From Rhodopseudomonas palustris (GTDB lineage: Bacteria; Pseudomonadota; Alphaproteobacteria; Rhizobiales; Xanthobacteraceae): a DNA stretch of 64,000 nt. Positions 15,773-23,744 of this stretch are shown one piece after another. The notes beneath the pieces are model-generated. The model was not told the DNA's origin, searched no databases, and saw only the letters and a list, made by a program, of their open reading frames with translations. The stretch is taken from the NCBI RefSeq assembly GCF_003591005.1, contig NZ_QYYD01000014.1:62001-126000 (forward strand), given 5' to 3'. Positions within the stretch are counted from its first letter, which is position 1. Each line of letters starts with the position of its first letter. The translations under genes and the position numbers were made by a program.

Positions 15773-16041
15773 GGCCGGTCCTGATTGTCGCAAGCCGGAT
15801 CACGAACGATGCGGGCGGTTGGAAACGCCAGGATCTGCACGCCCGGCAGCTCGGCATCGACCGGCACGTCGGCGCGAGCCGCATAGGGATCGACGCCGAG
15901 TTCGAGCAGTACGGCGTTGCAGGCGCCGTGCTTCAATTTGCGGGCGAACGCATGGGCCGCCGCGTCGGTGAAGTCATCGCGGCCGCTGAGCCAGCCGGAG
16001 AACTGATCGTACAGACTTCGCAAATCATGGCTGAGCATCAT
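15769..16041 (-). CDS. Phage early-region protein, 90 aa
   Basis: A small soluble protein with an N-terminal helix (LRSLYDQFSGWLSGRDDFTDAAAHAF), a single internal Cys in KHGACNAVLLELGVDP, and a C-terminal strand-rich segment (GVQILAFPTARIV). Family not recognised. It overlaps its upstream neighbour by 17 nt and the next gene by 4 nt, placing it in the same early transcript. Confidence 0.58.
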   Translation of the reverse strand: MMLSHDLRSLYDQFSGWLSGRDDFTDAAAHAFARKLKHGACNAVLLELGVDPYAARADVPVDAELPGVQILAFPTARIVRDPACDNQDRP

Positions 16042-16423
16042 CAGCCTCCTTCAGGTTGGAGTGCTGGCAGTCGCCGCGGCAGGCGCGATACAACCGAGCG
16101 CGGATCGACGACGCGCCGGTGTTTCCCATCCGCTGCTGATCGAGGCAGCGATCGCGGCCGATCTCGCCGACCACCGGGCAATCTACCGTCAGCCCCATCA
16201 GCGCGCCGCGGACGCGGGCCTCGACGGTCTTCATGTTGCCCTGGTACTTGGCGGCGAACACGGCGGACAGCACCGCCGGGGAGTAACCGATCCGCCGCGC
16301 GGTTCGGGTCGCGGTGGTCCGCGTAGCCTCGCGCGCTAGCTCCGCAACCCAATCCGGCAGCGCGTCGCCCCACGCCGCAGCGGTGTTGGCGACAAAGTCG
16401 ATCCGCTTCGATGCGGAGGTCAT
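16025..16423 (-). CDS. Phage early-region protein with Cys-rich C terminus, 132 aa
   Basis: The N-terminal two thirds are helical and basic, with an HTH-like stretch (ATRTARRIGYSPAVLSAVFAAKYQG, about residues 37-61). The C-terminal third holds spaced cysteines: CPVVGEIGRDRC, then YRACRGDC with an HSN end. Four Cys and a His could bind zinc or form a small ribbon. This suggests a DNA-binding regulator, but I cannot name a family. The start overlaps the winged-helix gene upstream by 4 nt. Confidence 0.62.
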   Translation of the reverse strand: MTSASKRIDFVANTAAAWGDALPDWVAELAREATRTTATRTARRIGYSPAVLSAVFAAKYQGNMKTVEARVRGALMGLTVDCPVVGEIGRDRCLDQQRMGNTGASSIRARLYRACRGDCQHSNLKEADDAQP

Positions 16424-17019
16424 GGCAGCACCCCCATCGCCGCGACGGGGCCGGCCTGACCGAGATTGCGATCGAACAGGATGGCCGCTGGCAATCGGAT
16501 CTGCATCTCGACCGGCGCAAGCGCACCGGTGTTCTTGATCGGCAACAGCCGGTAAACGACATCGCTGTCTGGGCCAACGCGGCGGGCGTTGGCGTGCAGA
16601 TATCCAGCGCCCACCAACAGATCGACGTAACGTCTTGCGACCGGCAGGCCAATCGCGAGATCGTCGGTGGTGGCGGCGAATACCAACTCGTCGAGCGTGA
16701 AGGTCTTCATGGCGCGCATTGCGTTCCAGAGCTGTTGCAGCTCCGGCCACAGCGCTTGCGGCAACTGATCGCCCGCGCTGGCGATGCGGAATTTTTGCCC
16801 GTCACGCGTGAGCCTGACGATGATGCCGCCGGCGATCAATCGGCGCAGAGTGACGTCGACGGCGTCGCGCGGCGCGCCCGTTTCGCGACAAATATCATCG
16901 GTGCTGAACGTTCGGCTCGGTCCATCGCAGACCTGAAGCATCGCGTTCCAGATTTTGAGCCACAGCAGCGGCACGGTGACGGTGATGCAGGGCTCCCCCC
17001 GCGGCGATTGCCGGATCAT
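16420..17019 (-). CDS. Phage early protein with winged-helix domain, 199 aa
   Basis: The first half looks like a winged helix (LWLKIWNAMLQVCDGPSRTFSTDDICRETGAPRDAVDVTLRRLIAGGIIVRL), and a second similar unit follows at about 110-160 (FTLDELVFAATTDDLAIGLPVARRYVDLLVGAGYL). Duplicated winged helices are common in phage replication or regulation proteins. It follows ATPase B directly, overlapping by 4 nt, in the slot where Mu has small 'semi-essential early' genes. Function unknown. Confidence 0.68.
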   Translation of the reverse strand: MIRQSPRGEPCITVTVPLLWLKIWNAMLQVCDGPSRTFSTDDICRETGAPRDAVDVTLRRLIAGGIIVRLTRDGQKFRIASAGDQLPQALWPELQQLWNAMRAMKTFTLDELVFAATTDDLAIGLPVARRYVDLLVGAGYLHANARRVGPDSDVVYRLLPIKNTGALAPVEMQIRLPAAILFDRNLGQAGPVAAMGVLP

Positions 17020-17801
17020 GCCGCCCTCGCGCCGAGCTTGCGGATATAGGCCTCGACATGCCGGGTCTGCGGCGGCTCGCCGGTGTGGAAGCGGTGAGCG
17101 CCCCAGGCCGACAAATCGATCGTCGACAGATTGGTGTTGCGGGCGATGTCCTTGGCTTCTTCGAGATTGGTCACGATGCGACGCGCCCGGCCGCCAGACT
17201 GCACCCGGATCGCATCGAGCAGATCGTCGGCGATCTTCAGCTTCGGCGCGAAAGCCTTGGCGAGTTCACGGGTGTCGTCGAGGTCGCACGGCTGCGCCGG
17301 AAACCAATCGAGCACCCGGTTGTGCACGCGTTCGACCGTCAGCAGTTTGGCCGGCAGCTTTTCTTCGCCGATCAAGATGACCGGCGCGCCGGAGGATTCC
17401 TGCAACTCGCGCAGGATTTCGATGAGCCCGCGGTCGACCAGGCGATCGGCCTCGTCGACGAGCAGCGGCCTGCGCGGATCTTCGCCGAGCGCGTTGATGG
17501 CGCGATCCGCCAGCTCGGAGACGGTTTCGCGCTTGGTGCAGGATTCGCCGAATTCGCCGAGAATTTTGGCGAGCAGCGTCCGACGTGTCCAGCTGTCACC
17601 GACCTCGACGCGGATCGCGTTGGTCTTGTTCTGCGCGAAGATCGATGCCCAGGTTTTGCCGTAGCCGGATGGTGCGTGGCAGACGCCGAAGCCGGGAAGA
17701 TGCGGAGCCCGATGCACGACCTTCATGGTCATCGCCATGAAGGCGGCGACGTTCTTGATCGCCACCGGCCCGCGGTGGATGTGCTCTGCTATGTTGCTCA
17801 T
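17016..17801 (-). CDS. Transposition ATPase, MuB-like
   Basis: MuB is the AAA+ ATPase that coats target DNA and delivers it to the transposase while protecting nearby phage DNA (target immunity). This 261-residue protein has Walker A APSGYGKT at residues 43-50, Walker B RPLLVDEAD at 111-119, a sensor-like stretch PVILIGEEKLP, and a C-terminal helical domain with SGGRARRIVTNLEEA. It is shorter than Mu B (312), lacking most of the N-terminal HTH appendage, as in other transposable phages. It is 27 nt downstream of the transposase gene. Confidence 0.9.
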   Translation of the reverse strand: MSNIAEHIHRGPVAIKNVAAFMAMTMKVVHRAPHLPGFGVCHAPSGYGKTWASIFAQNKTNAIRVEVGDSWTRRTLLAKILGEFGESCTKRETVSELADRAINALGEDPRRPLLVDEADRLVDRGLIEILRELQESSGAPVILIGEEKLPAKLLTVERVHNRVLDWFPAQPCDLDDTRELAKAFAPKLKIADDLLDAIRVQSGGRARRIVTNLEEAKDIARNTNLSTIDLSAWGAHRFHTGEPPQTRHVEAYIRKLGARAA

Positions 17802-17828
17802 CGTTGCAATGACCCCATTGCTGTTGGA

Positions 17829-19982
17829 TTACCCGGCGCCGCTTGCTCCGGTGGTGGTGAACCCGTCGTCGTAGGTCAGCTTGAAGCCGCGATACTCCGC
17901 GCCTTCGCGGTAGCCGCCGAGCCAGAGCGCGTCGCCCGGTTCGACGAATTCGCCGCGTGCCAGCCGAGCCTCGATCGCGCGCGCCCGCTGCCAGCGCTGG
18001 TGCGCGGTTTCCTCGGGGTGCAGCTTGCTGATCGTCGGCGCCCCCGCCGCATCGGCCGCGCGAAGCTGTTCGGCGAGCGCCGCGATGCCGTCACTGTGCA
18101 CCGCGGTCTCAGCGACATAGGCTTCGCGAGCCGCGGCCAACGCCGCGGTGTCGTGACGTCGGCCGGTCTTCGGAAACGCGATCAGCGTGCCGGCCTCTTG
18201 CAGCGCTTGCCGATGAATCGCGTCGGCGAAGTCGCGGGCCTTGATCCGCCGCGCCACGCGCTGCGCGTCGGCCATACGCTCGGCGATCAGGCGCTTCTGT
18301 TCGGCGCGGGCGGCGGCGATCGCCGCTTTCGGATCGATGCCGCAAAGCTCCGGCGCGATCGCTTCGCCGAGATAGCGCTCGCCGTCGGCGGTGAAGACGA
18401 ACGCGCGGCCCATGTCGGTCTCGTCCATCCGCACCAGCACGGTCGCGCCGACGTCGAGAAATCCGCCGATGTAGTGAGTGTCGTTGATGCGCAAACCGGT
18501 CTTGGTGACGGTGCGCAGCCCATTCTTGCCGGCGACCGGCGCGAGCAGCATGTCGAGCGCGCGGACGTCGTCGATACGCCGGATCGGCCCGGGGCTCGCC
18601 GCCGCCACTGCAAACGGGGTGAGACCCTTGAGGCCGGCATGGGGCGCGTGGCCGTAGACGTCGCGACACCACGCGTCGAGCCGCGCCTGCAAGTCGGCGG
18701 CGGTCAGCGCGACCTGGAAGACATCCTCCGGCGTTTCGCCGAGCCGCGCTGCGAAAGCCTTGCGCTGTTCGATCACTTTGCGATCGGCGACGCTGTGGCC
18801 GATGAAGCCTTCGAGCGTGCGCATCAGCCCGCGCTGCAGCGTGCCGATCGCGCGCTCGACGTGTCCCTTCTGCTCGGGCGAGAACGGCGCCGAGGTTTCG
18901 TGCGCGATGCCGAGCGCGGCGAACAGCCGCCGCGTGGTGTGGGCGACGAAGTCCGAACCGTTGTCGGTCTTGATCCGCTCCGGCACGCCCCAATCCAGGA
19001 TCGCCTTGCGGATCAGCAAGCCAACGGCGCCGGCGCGCGCCGTCTTGCTGACCGTGGCGATCAGGCGCCGGGACTGCACGTCGATGCAGACATAGATGCT
19101 GTGGCGACCGTCGAGCAGCATCACGTCCGCCGGCGATGCATCGATCTGCCAGAGTTCGTTCAGCCGGGTCGCCGGCACGGCGACGCGGGCGGCGAACCGC
19201 ATCGTCGATTTGAAACCGTCCGGATTGCGGATCGATTCCAGCTCGACGCGAAAGGCGGTTTTCCAGCCCTTCAAGGCGTGTTGAAAGGTGCGGACCGGCG
19301 GTGTGTTCACCACGCGGTCTGCGACCGTCATGACCGGCCAGCGATCCGCCACCAATGCGCGGATATGGTGGGCCGTGAGTTGCGGCTGTTTGGCAAGCAA
19401 CGCCAGCACGAAGGTCCGGACAGCACCGCCTTCGGCGCGGTCGAGGATGCCGGTGCCGCGCCGCGCGGCGGCTCGATCAACGGCGAGCCGGGACTTGCGC
19501 CCCGCCTTGGCGTGCGCTCGCCACCGTGCCAGCGTGCGCGGCGTAAGGTGCTTGACCTCGGCGCTGATCCAACCGGCGAGGTCGAGGGCACCGGCATTGT
19601 ACAGGTCGCAGAAATGCCGGTCGGCGCATTGCCGCGTCACCGCGGCGTCGGCGGCGAGGCGATCGGCCAGGGCCAGGATGGCGAGCCGCGCGTCGCGCGC
19701 CTGCGCCGCTGCGCCCCCGAGGGCGGCGGCCGCCGGTTCGCTCGCCGCGTCGCGCGCCATGGCGATCGGCACGTCGACGGCCTCGATCCGGCCGCCGACA
19801 TAAGCGGCGCGCGCTGGCGCCGGTAGCGAGGTCACCGCGTATTCGACGCCGCCGCCACGCCCGCGGCGCGGCCGCGACAGCCAGCCGCCGCGCGCTGCCG
19901 CAAACGCAACGCCGCGCTTGGTCGACGGCAAGCTCGGCAATGCCAGTGCGGCGATTTCGGCAGCTGATAGAAACATCTTCAC
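17829..19982 (-). CDS. DDE transposase, MuA-like
   Basis: The phage transposase that cuts and joins prophage ends for integration and replicative transposition. It has 717 residues (Mu A: 663). The N-terminal MuA-type wHTH region begins MKMFLSAAEIAAL with GWLSRPRRGRGG near 33-44, which contacts the internal activation sequence. The DDE catalytic triad is visible: D281 in WQIDASP, D340 in KTDNGSDF and E376 in KGHVERAIG. The domain beta barrel follows (NDTHYIGGFLDVGATVLVRMDE). The C terminus is Gly-rich; I saw no clear MuB-interaction motif. It heads the transposition block and is 18 nt downstream of a small early gene. Confidence 0.94.
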   Translation of the reverse strand: MKMFLSAAEIAALALPSLPSTKRGVAFAAARGGWLSRPRRGRGGGVEYAVTSLPAPARAAYVGGRIEAVDVPIAMARDAASEPAAAALGGAAAQARDARLAILALADRLAADAAVTRQCADRHFCDLYNAGALDLAGWISAEVKHLTPRTLARWRAHAKAGRKSRLAVDRAAARRGTGILDRAEGGAVRTFVLALLAKQPQLTAHHIRALVADRWPVMTVADRVVNTPPVRTFQHALKGWKTAFRVELESIRNPDGFKSTMRFAARVAVPATRLNELWQIDASPADVMLLDGRHSIYVCIDVQSRRLIATVSKTARAGAVGLLIRKAILDWGVPERIKTDNGSDFVAHTTRRLFAALGIAHETSAPFSPEQKGHVERAIGTLQRGLMRTLEGFIGHSVADRKVIEQRKAFAARLGETPEDVFQVALTAADLQARLDAWCRDVYGHAPHAGLKGLTPFAVAAASPGPIRRIDDVRALDMLLAPVAGKNGLRTVTKTGLRINDTHYIGGFLDVGATVLVRMDETDMGRAFVFTADGERYLGEAIAPELCGIDPKAAIAAARAEQKRLIAERMADAQRVARRIKARDFADAIHRQALQEAGTLIAFPKTGRRHDTAALAAAREAYVAETAVHSDGIAALAEQLRAADAAGAPTISKLHPEETAHQRWQRARAIEARLARGEFVEPGDALWLGGYREGAEYRGFKLTYDDGFTTTGASGAG

Positions 19983-20000
19983 GGCAACCGTTTTCCAATG

Positions 20001-20204
20001 TCAGGACGCGCGTGCGGCGCGCCGCATGCCGTTGGCCTCATCGCGCAGCTGCTCGGCCACCGCGACGAGGCCGATCTGGTCGAGCGTGAGCGCGATGGCG
20101 TCGAGCGTCGCGGCGCTGAGTTGCAGGCGGGTGCGCAGGCGGACGACGCGCACGATCGGCGGGATGTTGGCAGCGCGCGGCGGCTTGCAGTCGGGAGTGA
20201 TCAT
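20001..20204 (-). CDS. Small phage early protein, 67 aa
   Basis: A short protein with a long C-terminal helix (LSAATLDAIALTLDQIGLVAVAEQLRDEANGMRRAARA). Unrecognised. The ATG at 20204 has GGAGGG 7 nt upstream, a much better signal than the GTG or ATG further back. It overlaps the preceding gene's stop by 4 nt and lies 18 nt before the transposase start. Confidence 0.6.
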   Translation of the reverse strand: MITPDCKPPRAANIPPIVRVVRLRTRLQLSAATLDAIALTLDQIGLVAVAEQLRDEANGMRRAARAS

Positions 20205-20665
20205 CGTCCGGCCCTCCATTCGGCGTCGGCGGCGTTGATTTCGCGGTCGAGGCGGTCGCGCGCTTCCTTCGCCATCTCGCGACGGATCAGCGCCTCGTAC
20301 TTGCGGGCGACGGCGACCGCGTCGGTATCGACGAGCAGCGCGTTGATCAGGCGGATGTCGCCGGTGACCACGACGAGCGCGATCAGGCGATGCGCCGGGA
20401 TGTTGGCGGTCTCGTTTGCGGCCGAGGTGTATTGATCGAGGATCTGCGGCGAGACGCGTTCGCCGAGATATTCGCTCATCGCCGCGGCGACGGTGTCACG
20501 CGAACGCCCGCAGTCTCGCAGAGCTTCCTTCAGCGCCTGCTTGATCCGCGCCGAGGCACGCGCGGCGCGGACCCGCTCCGGCGAGAACCGCTCGACCACC
20601 GGCGCCGGCTGATAGTCCCGGAACAGGTCCGGTGTCAGCGTGTCGGTGGGGCGGCGGCGGGTCAT
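20201..20665 (-). CDS. Phage early protein, 154 aa, possibly DNA-binding
   Basis: A basic, helical protein. The central part, KEALRDCGRSRDTVAAAMSEYLGERVSPQILDQYTS, reads like an HTH-containing segment seen in small early proteins of transposable phages, followed by a helix with DIRLINALLVDTDAVAVARKYEALIRREMAKEARDR. Start taken at the ATG at 20665 with GGAGG 10 nt upstream; a GTG three codons earlier is too close to that GGAGG. Overlaps on both sides are 4 nt. Role unknown, perhaps regulation of transposition. Confidence 0.65.
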   Translation of the reverse strand: MTRRRPTDTLTPDLFRDYQPAPVVERFSPERVRAARASARIKQALKEALRDCGRSRDTVAAAMSEYLGERVSPQILDQYTSAANETANIPAHRLIALVVVTGDIRLINALLVDTDAVAVARKYEALIRREMAKEARDRLDREINAADAEWRAGR

Positions 20666-20934
20666 GGCAGCCACGCCTCCGGCAGCGGCGTCACGGTCCA
20701 GGCTTGCGCATCATCGGCCGTGACACCGTCGAGCACGTTCAACAAAGCCGCGATCAGATCCGCGACGGCGCGGTCGTCATAGGCACGCGCCCGGTCCGGT
20801 GCGGCGGTGAGTCGTGGGGCGGGCAGCCCGTCGTGGCGGCAGGACGCTTCGTCGAACCGACCGAGAAAGAAACGCGGGACACCATCCCGCAGGCAGACGA
20901 CCGCGTAGGATGCCGAGGTGGGGGCCGCGGTCAT
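20662..20934 (-). CDS. Small phage early protein, 90 aa
   Basis: The N-terminal half is strand-rich (SASYAVVCLRDGVPRFFLGRFDE) and the C-terminal half helical (RAVADLIAALLNVLDGVTADDAQAW), with two Cys. No family recognised. Position second in the early operon, overlapping Ner and the next gene by 4 nt each, supports it as a real gene. Confidence 0.6.
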   Translation of the reverse strand: MTAAPTSASYAVVCLRDGVPRFFLGRFDEASCRHDGLPAPRLTAAPDRARAYDDRAVADLIAALLNVLDGVTADDAQAWTVTPLPEAWLP

Positions 20935-21239
20935 GGACAGCCTCCCGCTGCTGCCCTCAGTTTTCGGCGGCGCTTCTGACTCGACGCTCGCGGTTGGCGC
21001 GGCTTACGGTCGCCACCCAGGAGCCGGCCTTTTCGATCGAACCAGTCCGGCCACAGTTCATGGAGAGGAACGCGAAGGTAATTGGCGATAATGGTGTTAG
21101 AGGGCGTCCGCGGATAGGACAGCGCTGCGCGAAGGGTCGCATCGCCCAGTCCATTCTGGCGCGCCAGCGCCGCAAGCGACGTTCCCCGCTTGTGGATCGC
21201 GGCCACGATATCGGCGCGGTGCCAGCCTGGTGAGGACAT
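20931..21239 (-). CDS. ner: Ner-like transcription regulator
   Basis: Ner (Nlp family) is the small HTH protein that, as the first early gene product of Mu, shuts down the repressor and early promoters to favour lytic growth. Here 102 residues contain the signature WHRADIVAAIHKRGTSLAALARQNGLGDATLRAALSYP with the recognition helix at about residues 27-41, then NTIIANYLRVPLHELWPDWF, matching the Nlp C-terminal helix. The tail is Arg/Lys-rich. It is the first gene of the leftward early operon, facing the repressor gene across a 75-nt AT-rich region. Confidence 0.9.
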   Translation of the reverse strand: MSSPGWHRADIVAAIHKRGTSLAALARQNGLGDATLRAALSYPRTPSNTIIANYLRVPLHELWPDWFDRKGRLLGGDRKPRQPRASSQKRRRKLRAAAGGCP

Positions 21240-21314
21240 GGTGAAATTCAGATGCGCCGCGCACGCGGCTAATTTCGATCAAATATGCAACGAACGATGC
21301 AAAGATGATCAGAT
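21240..21314. promoter_or_regulatory. Early/repressor divergent regulatory region with repeated GATCA-R-ATATG sites
   Basis: This 75-nt AT-rich gap separates ner and the repressor, which point away from each other. GATCAAATATG (21277-21287) and GATCAGATATG (21307-21317, running into the repressor ATG) differ at one base and lie 30 bp (about three helical turns) apart; ATGCAA occurs twice between them. This fits operators for the repressor and/or Ner. It is read by eye only. Confidence 0.5.
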
Positions 21315-22115
21315 ATGATCAAAAAATCAACCGTATTCCGTTCCGAATTGGAGATCGACGCGAGCATGTTGAAGGATTCTCGCGTTAAGAGCTTGAATAT
21401 TAAGCAAATCCGATCGTTTGTAGAGCAGCTGGAAGCCTTGCCGGACGGAGCGTCGTTGCCAGACTGGAGCGAGCTGTCGGTTGGCGATCGCTTCGCAATT
21501 TGCCTGAGGCTGATTCCGCAGCGGAAACGCGAAGCCTTGCTTGGGAAGTCGGAGCCACAGATCAGACGCTACGAAGCCGGGCTCGACATTCCGCTGACGG
21601 TGGTCGCCGCGCTGGCGGTCGAGACCGAGATCCCGCTCGACTGGATCGCGTCCGGCCGGCCGATGCAGCGGCGCCTGCCAGCCTCCGTCGCGGCTGTGGG
21701 GTCCACCGATGGCGAAGATCTGCCGGTGCGCAAACTCGCGTTCAAAGTCGACGACAGCGGTGCACTGACGCTCGACGACGCCGCGGGCCAAGTGCAGTTT
21801 CCGCGTGCGATCCTGCAGCGCGTCGGCGTCGCGCCGGCGAATGCCCGGCTGCTGGAAGCGTTCGGCGAGAGCATGACGCCGACGCTCAGTGACGGAGACC
21901 TGCTGCTCATCGACGTCGGCGCGACCAAAATCGTCGAGGGCAAGATTTTCGTGTTCTCGGTCGGCGCCGACGCCTTCATCAAGCGGTTGCGGCGGATCGG
22001 CGACCGCGTCTTGATGATCTCCGACAACCGCGAGATGTTTCCGGAGCAAGAGGTGCCGAGCGGGGCACCGTTCAGCATTTACGGACGCGTCAAATGGGCG
22101 GGGCGAAGTTTGTAA
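21315..22115 (+). CDS. Phage repressor, HTH plus S24 (LexA/CI-type) peptidase domain
   Basis: A 266-residue regulator. An HTH-like region at about 55-110 (IPQRKREALLGKSEPQIRRYEAGLDIPL) precedes a C-terminal S24 domain with catalytic Ser186 in GESMTPTLSDGDLLLID and Lys223 in DAFIKRL. An Ala-Gly pair at 157-158 lies about 28 residues before the Ser and is a possible autocleavage site. This type maintains lysogeny and is inactivated by RecA-stimulated self-cleavage; Mu itself uses an unrelated repressor, but many transposable phages carry this one. No RBS precedes the first ATG; a start at 21366 with GGAG is possible. It opens the rightward block with the exported protein and methylase. Confidence 0.9.
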   Translation: MIKKSTVFRSELEIDASMLKDSRVKSLNIKQIRSFVEQLEALPDGASLPDWSELSVGDRFAICLRLIPQRKREALLGKSEPQIRRYEAGLDIPLTVVAALAVETEIPLDWIASGRPMQRRLPASVAAVGSTDGEDLPVRKLAFKVDDSGALTLDDAAGQVQFPRAILQRVGVAPANARLLEAFGESMTPTLSDGDLLLIDVGATKIVEGKIFVFSVGADAFIKRLRRIGDRVLMISDNREMFPEQEVPSGAPFSIYGRVKWAGRSL

Positions 22116-22351
22116 TCGCGGGCGGCTTGGTTGCGGCCGGACTCCTTGTCGGCCCCGCGACCGTTCGCGCAGACGACCAGGCGGTGGTGTTGTGCGGCGA
22201 GATCACCGACGCCGCGAGCGCTGGGATCAGGGCCGGCCGCGTCGACGAGGCCCGCGTGTTGAAGCCGTTTCTCGATCGCTGCGCACCGATCCTCAAGGCG
22301 CGGATGGATCGCGCGATCGATGCGTTGAGAGCCCGGCGCGCGCCGCAATAA
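22094..22351 (+). CDS. Small exported hypothetical protein, 85 aa
   Basis: The first 26 residues form a signal peptide (FVIAGGLVAAGLLVGPATVRA, with cleavage likely after ARA). The mature part is helical with Cys residues in VVLCGEITD and LDRCAPILK that could form a disulfide. The ATG lies 22 nt inside the end of the repressor gene. Family not recognised. A short secreted protein expressed with the repressor would act in the lysogen's envelope, perhaps in superinfection exclusion; that is speculation. Confidence 0.6.
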   Translation: MGGAKFVIAGGLVAAGLLVGPATVRADDQAVVLCGEITDAASAGIRAGRVDEARVLKPFLDRCAPILKARMDRAIDALRARRAPQ

Positions 22352-22549
22352 ACGCTTAACCGGAATCAGCCGACCGATAGGCACCCCTGCCGGAGTGGCG
22401 GGGGACGCGGCGTTGACGCGCCGCATGCCGCGGGCCGATCCTGGCAGACTGACCCGCCCGACGAAGACAACCGATCTCGCCGACCCGCCGCTGCTGCACA
22501 GCGCCTGCACAGCATCGCGACGGTAGGCAGGCCGGAGTGCTCTGACGAG

Positions 22550-23377
22550 ATGAGGTCGAAAGTTGTCTACAAGACCATAGTGCCAGTCCGTCCGGCTGCC
22601 GGCTATATCGGTGGCAAAAAGCTGCTGGCTGCTACCATCGTCGAACAGATCGAGCGAACGCCGCATCAAACCTATGCCGAACCGTTCGTCGGCATGGGCG
22701 GCGTGTTTCTGCGCCGCCGCCAAGCGCCGAACGGCGAGATCATCAACGATCTGTCCGGCGACGTCGCGACGTTCTTTCGCGTGCTGCAGCGGCACTACGT
22801 GCCGTTGATGGACATGCTGCGCTGGCAGATCACCGGTCGCGCAGAATTCGAGCGGCTGCGGGCCGCCGATCCGGCGACGCTGACCGACCTGGAGCGCGCG
22901 GCGCGGTTTCTGTACCTGCAGCGCACCGCGTTCGGCGGCAAGGTCGACGGCCGCAGTTTCGGCGTCGACCGCAACGGGGCTCGGTTCAACGTGGCCAAGC
23001 TGATGCCACTGCTCGACGATCTGCACGATCGGCTGGCGGGCGTGGTGATCGAGCGACTGCCGTGGGCGGAGTTCGTGGCGCGCTACGACTCGCCCCAAAC
23101 GCTGTTCTACCTCGACCCGCCATATTGGGGCGGTGAACGCGACTACGGCGACGGGATGTTCGCGCGTGCCGACTACGCGCGGATGGCCGAAGTGCTGGCC
23201 GGCATCAAGGGGCGCTTCATCCTGTCGATCAACGACGTGCCGGCGATCCGGCGGACCTTCGCGGGCTTTCGCATGCGGCCCGTCGAATTGACCTACAGCC
23301 TGGCCGGCAACGACAACGCGAAGCCGGCGAAGGAGCTGATCATCACCGGGCCACCGCGGCGGCGATGCGGGCAATGA
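22550..23377 (+). CDS. DNA adenine methylase, D12 class (Dam-like)
   Basis: An N6-adenine methyltransferase of the D12/Dam type. It has the N-terminal YIGGKK segment (residues 19-24), the AdoMet-binding PFVGMGG at 45-51, an NDLSGDV segment, RTAFGGKVDGRSFG in the specificity region, and the catalytic DPPY at 189-192 followed by WGGERDYGDG. At 275 residues it is complete. No cognate restriction gene is visible, so it is an orphan methylase, presumably protecting phage DNA or modifying regulatory sites; its target (GATC or other) cannot be read from the sequence. It lies at the left-end side of the prophage, downstream of the repressor. Confidence 0.92.
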   Translation: MRSKVVYKTIVPVRPAAGYIGGKKLLAATIVEQIERTPHQTYAEPFVGMGGVFLRRRQAPNGEIINDLSGDVATFFRVLQRHYVPLMDMLRWQITGRAEFERLRAADPATLTDLERAARFLYLQRTAFGGKVDGRSFGVDRNGARFNVAKLMPLLDDLHDRLAGVVIERLPWAEFVARYDSPQTLFYLDPPYWGGERDYGDGMFARADYARMAEVLAGIKGRFILSINDVPAIRRTFAGFRMRPVELTYSLAGNDNAKPAKELIITGPPRRRCGQ

Positions 23378-23616
23378 GCGACAAACGCGGCGGCGGTGTT
23401 GGCGACGGCGGCGAGGCACGATTCCCAGATCGGCTTCCCGGTTTCGTCATCGGCACCGCGGCCCGCAACGTCGCAAAGCCGCGTCAAACGGGCCTTGAAA
23501 GCCGCTTCAACCGAACTGGGAATCGACCCGGCGCAGCGGCGCGGCGGATTCCAAGTTGGCGTCCGGATCGCCGCGATTCCGCGGTTATGCCGCGATGGAC
23601 CGCCGACCGCTGCCAG

Positions 23617-23629
23617 CCAAACTTGCGCG
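23617..23629 (+). repeat. Direct repeat CCAAACTTGCGCG, copy 1
   Basis: First of two exact 13-bp copies 115 bp apart in the gene-poor stretch beside the methylase. Spaced short repeats near an end are what transposase-binding sites (L1-L3 in Mu) look like, but identity as such is a guess. Confidence 0.4.
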
Positions 23630-23731
23630 AGCCGCGCTCAGCCCGATCCCGCGACCGCGCCGACAAGCCCAACGATTTCCAAAGCTTCCCGCGATTTCCC
23701 GGCCAATCCCGGCCATTCCCGCCAGTGCCAC

Positions 23732-23744
23732 CCAAACTTGCGCG
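23732..23744 (+). repeat. Direct repeat CCAAACTTGCGCG, copy 2
   Basis: Second exact copy. Between the copies lie further near-repeats (CCCGCGATTTCCCGG, CCAATCCCGG, CCATTCCCG). A possible transposase-binding array; not verified. Confidence 0.4.

Larger units (their letters stand above)
3018..23377. mobile_element. Mu-like (transposable) prophage, visible part
   Basis: Gene order matches phage Mu from repressor and Ner through transposase A, ATPase B, Gam, GemA, a Mor-like activator, lysis genes, gp25- to gp27-like proteins, terminase gp28, portal gp29 and head protein gp30. Three genes inside (7100-7765 and 10927-12374) run on the opposite strand and are AT-richer, consistent with cargo. No protease/scaffold, major capsid, tail sheath, tape-measure or Mom gene is visible to the left of gp30. 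I cannot tell from this window whether the late genes are deleted or lie beyond the left edge. The boundaries given are those of recognisable phage genes, not of the transposon ends. Confidence 0.88.

Noticed and set aside
17058-19826. 922-codon plus-strand frame opposite the transposase and ATPase B genes
   Set aside because: Antisense to two well-supported genes and of low-complexity composition; a codon-bias shadow.
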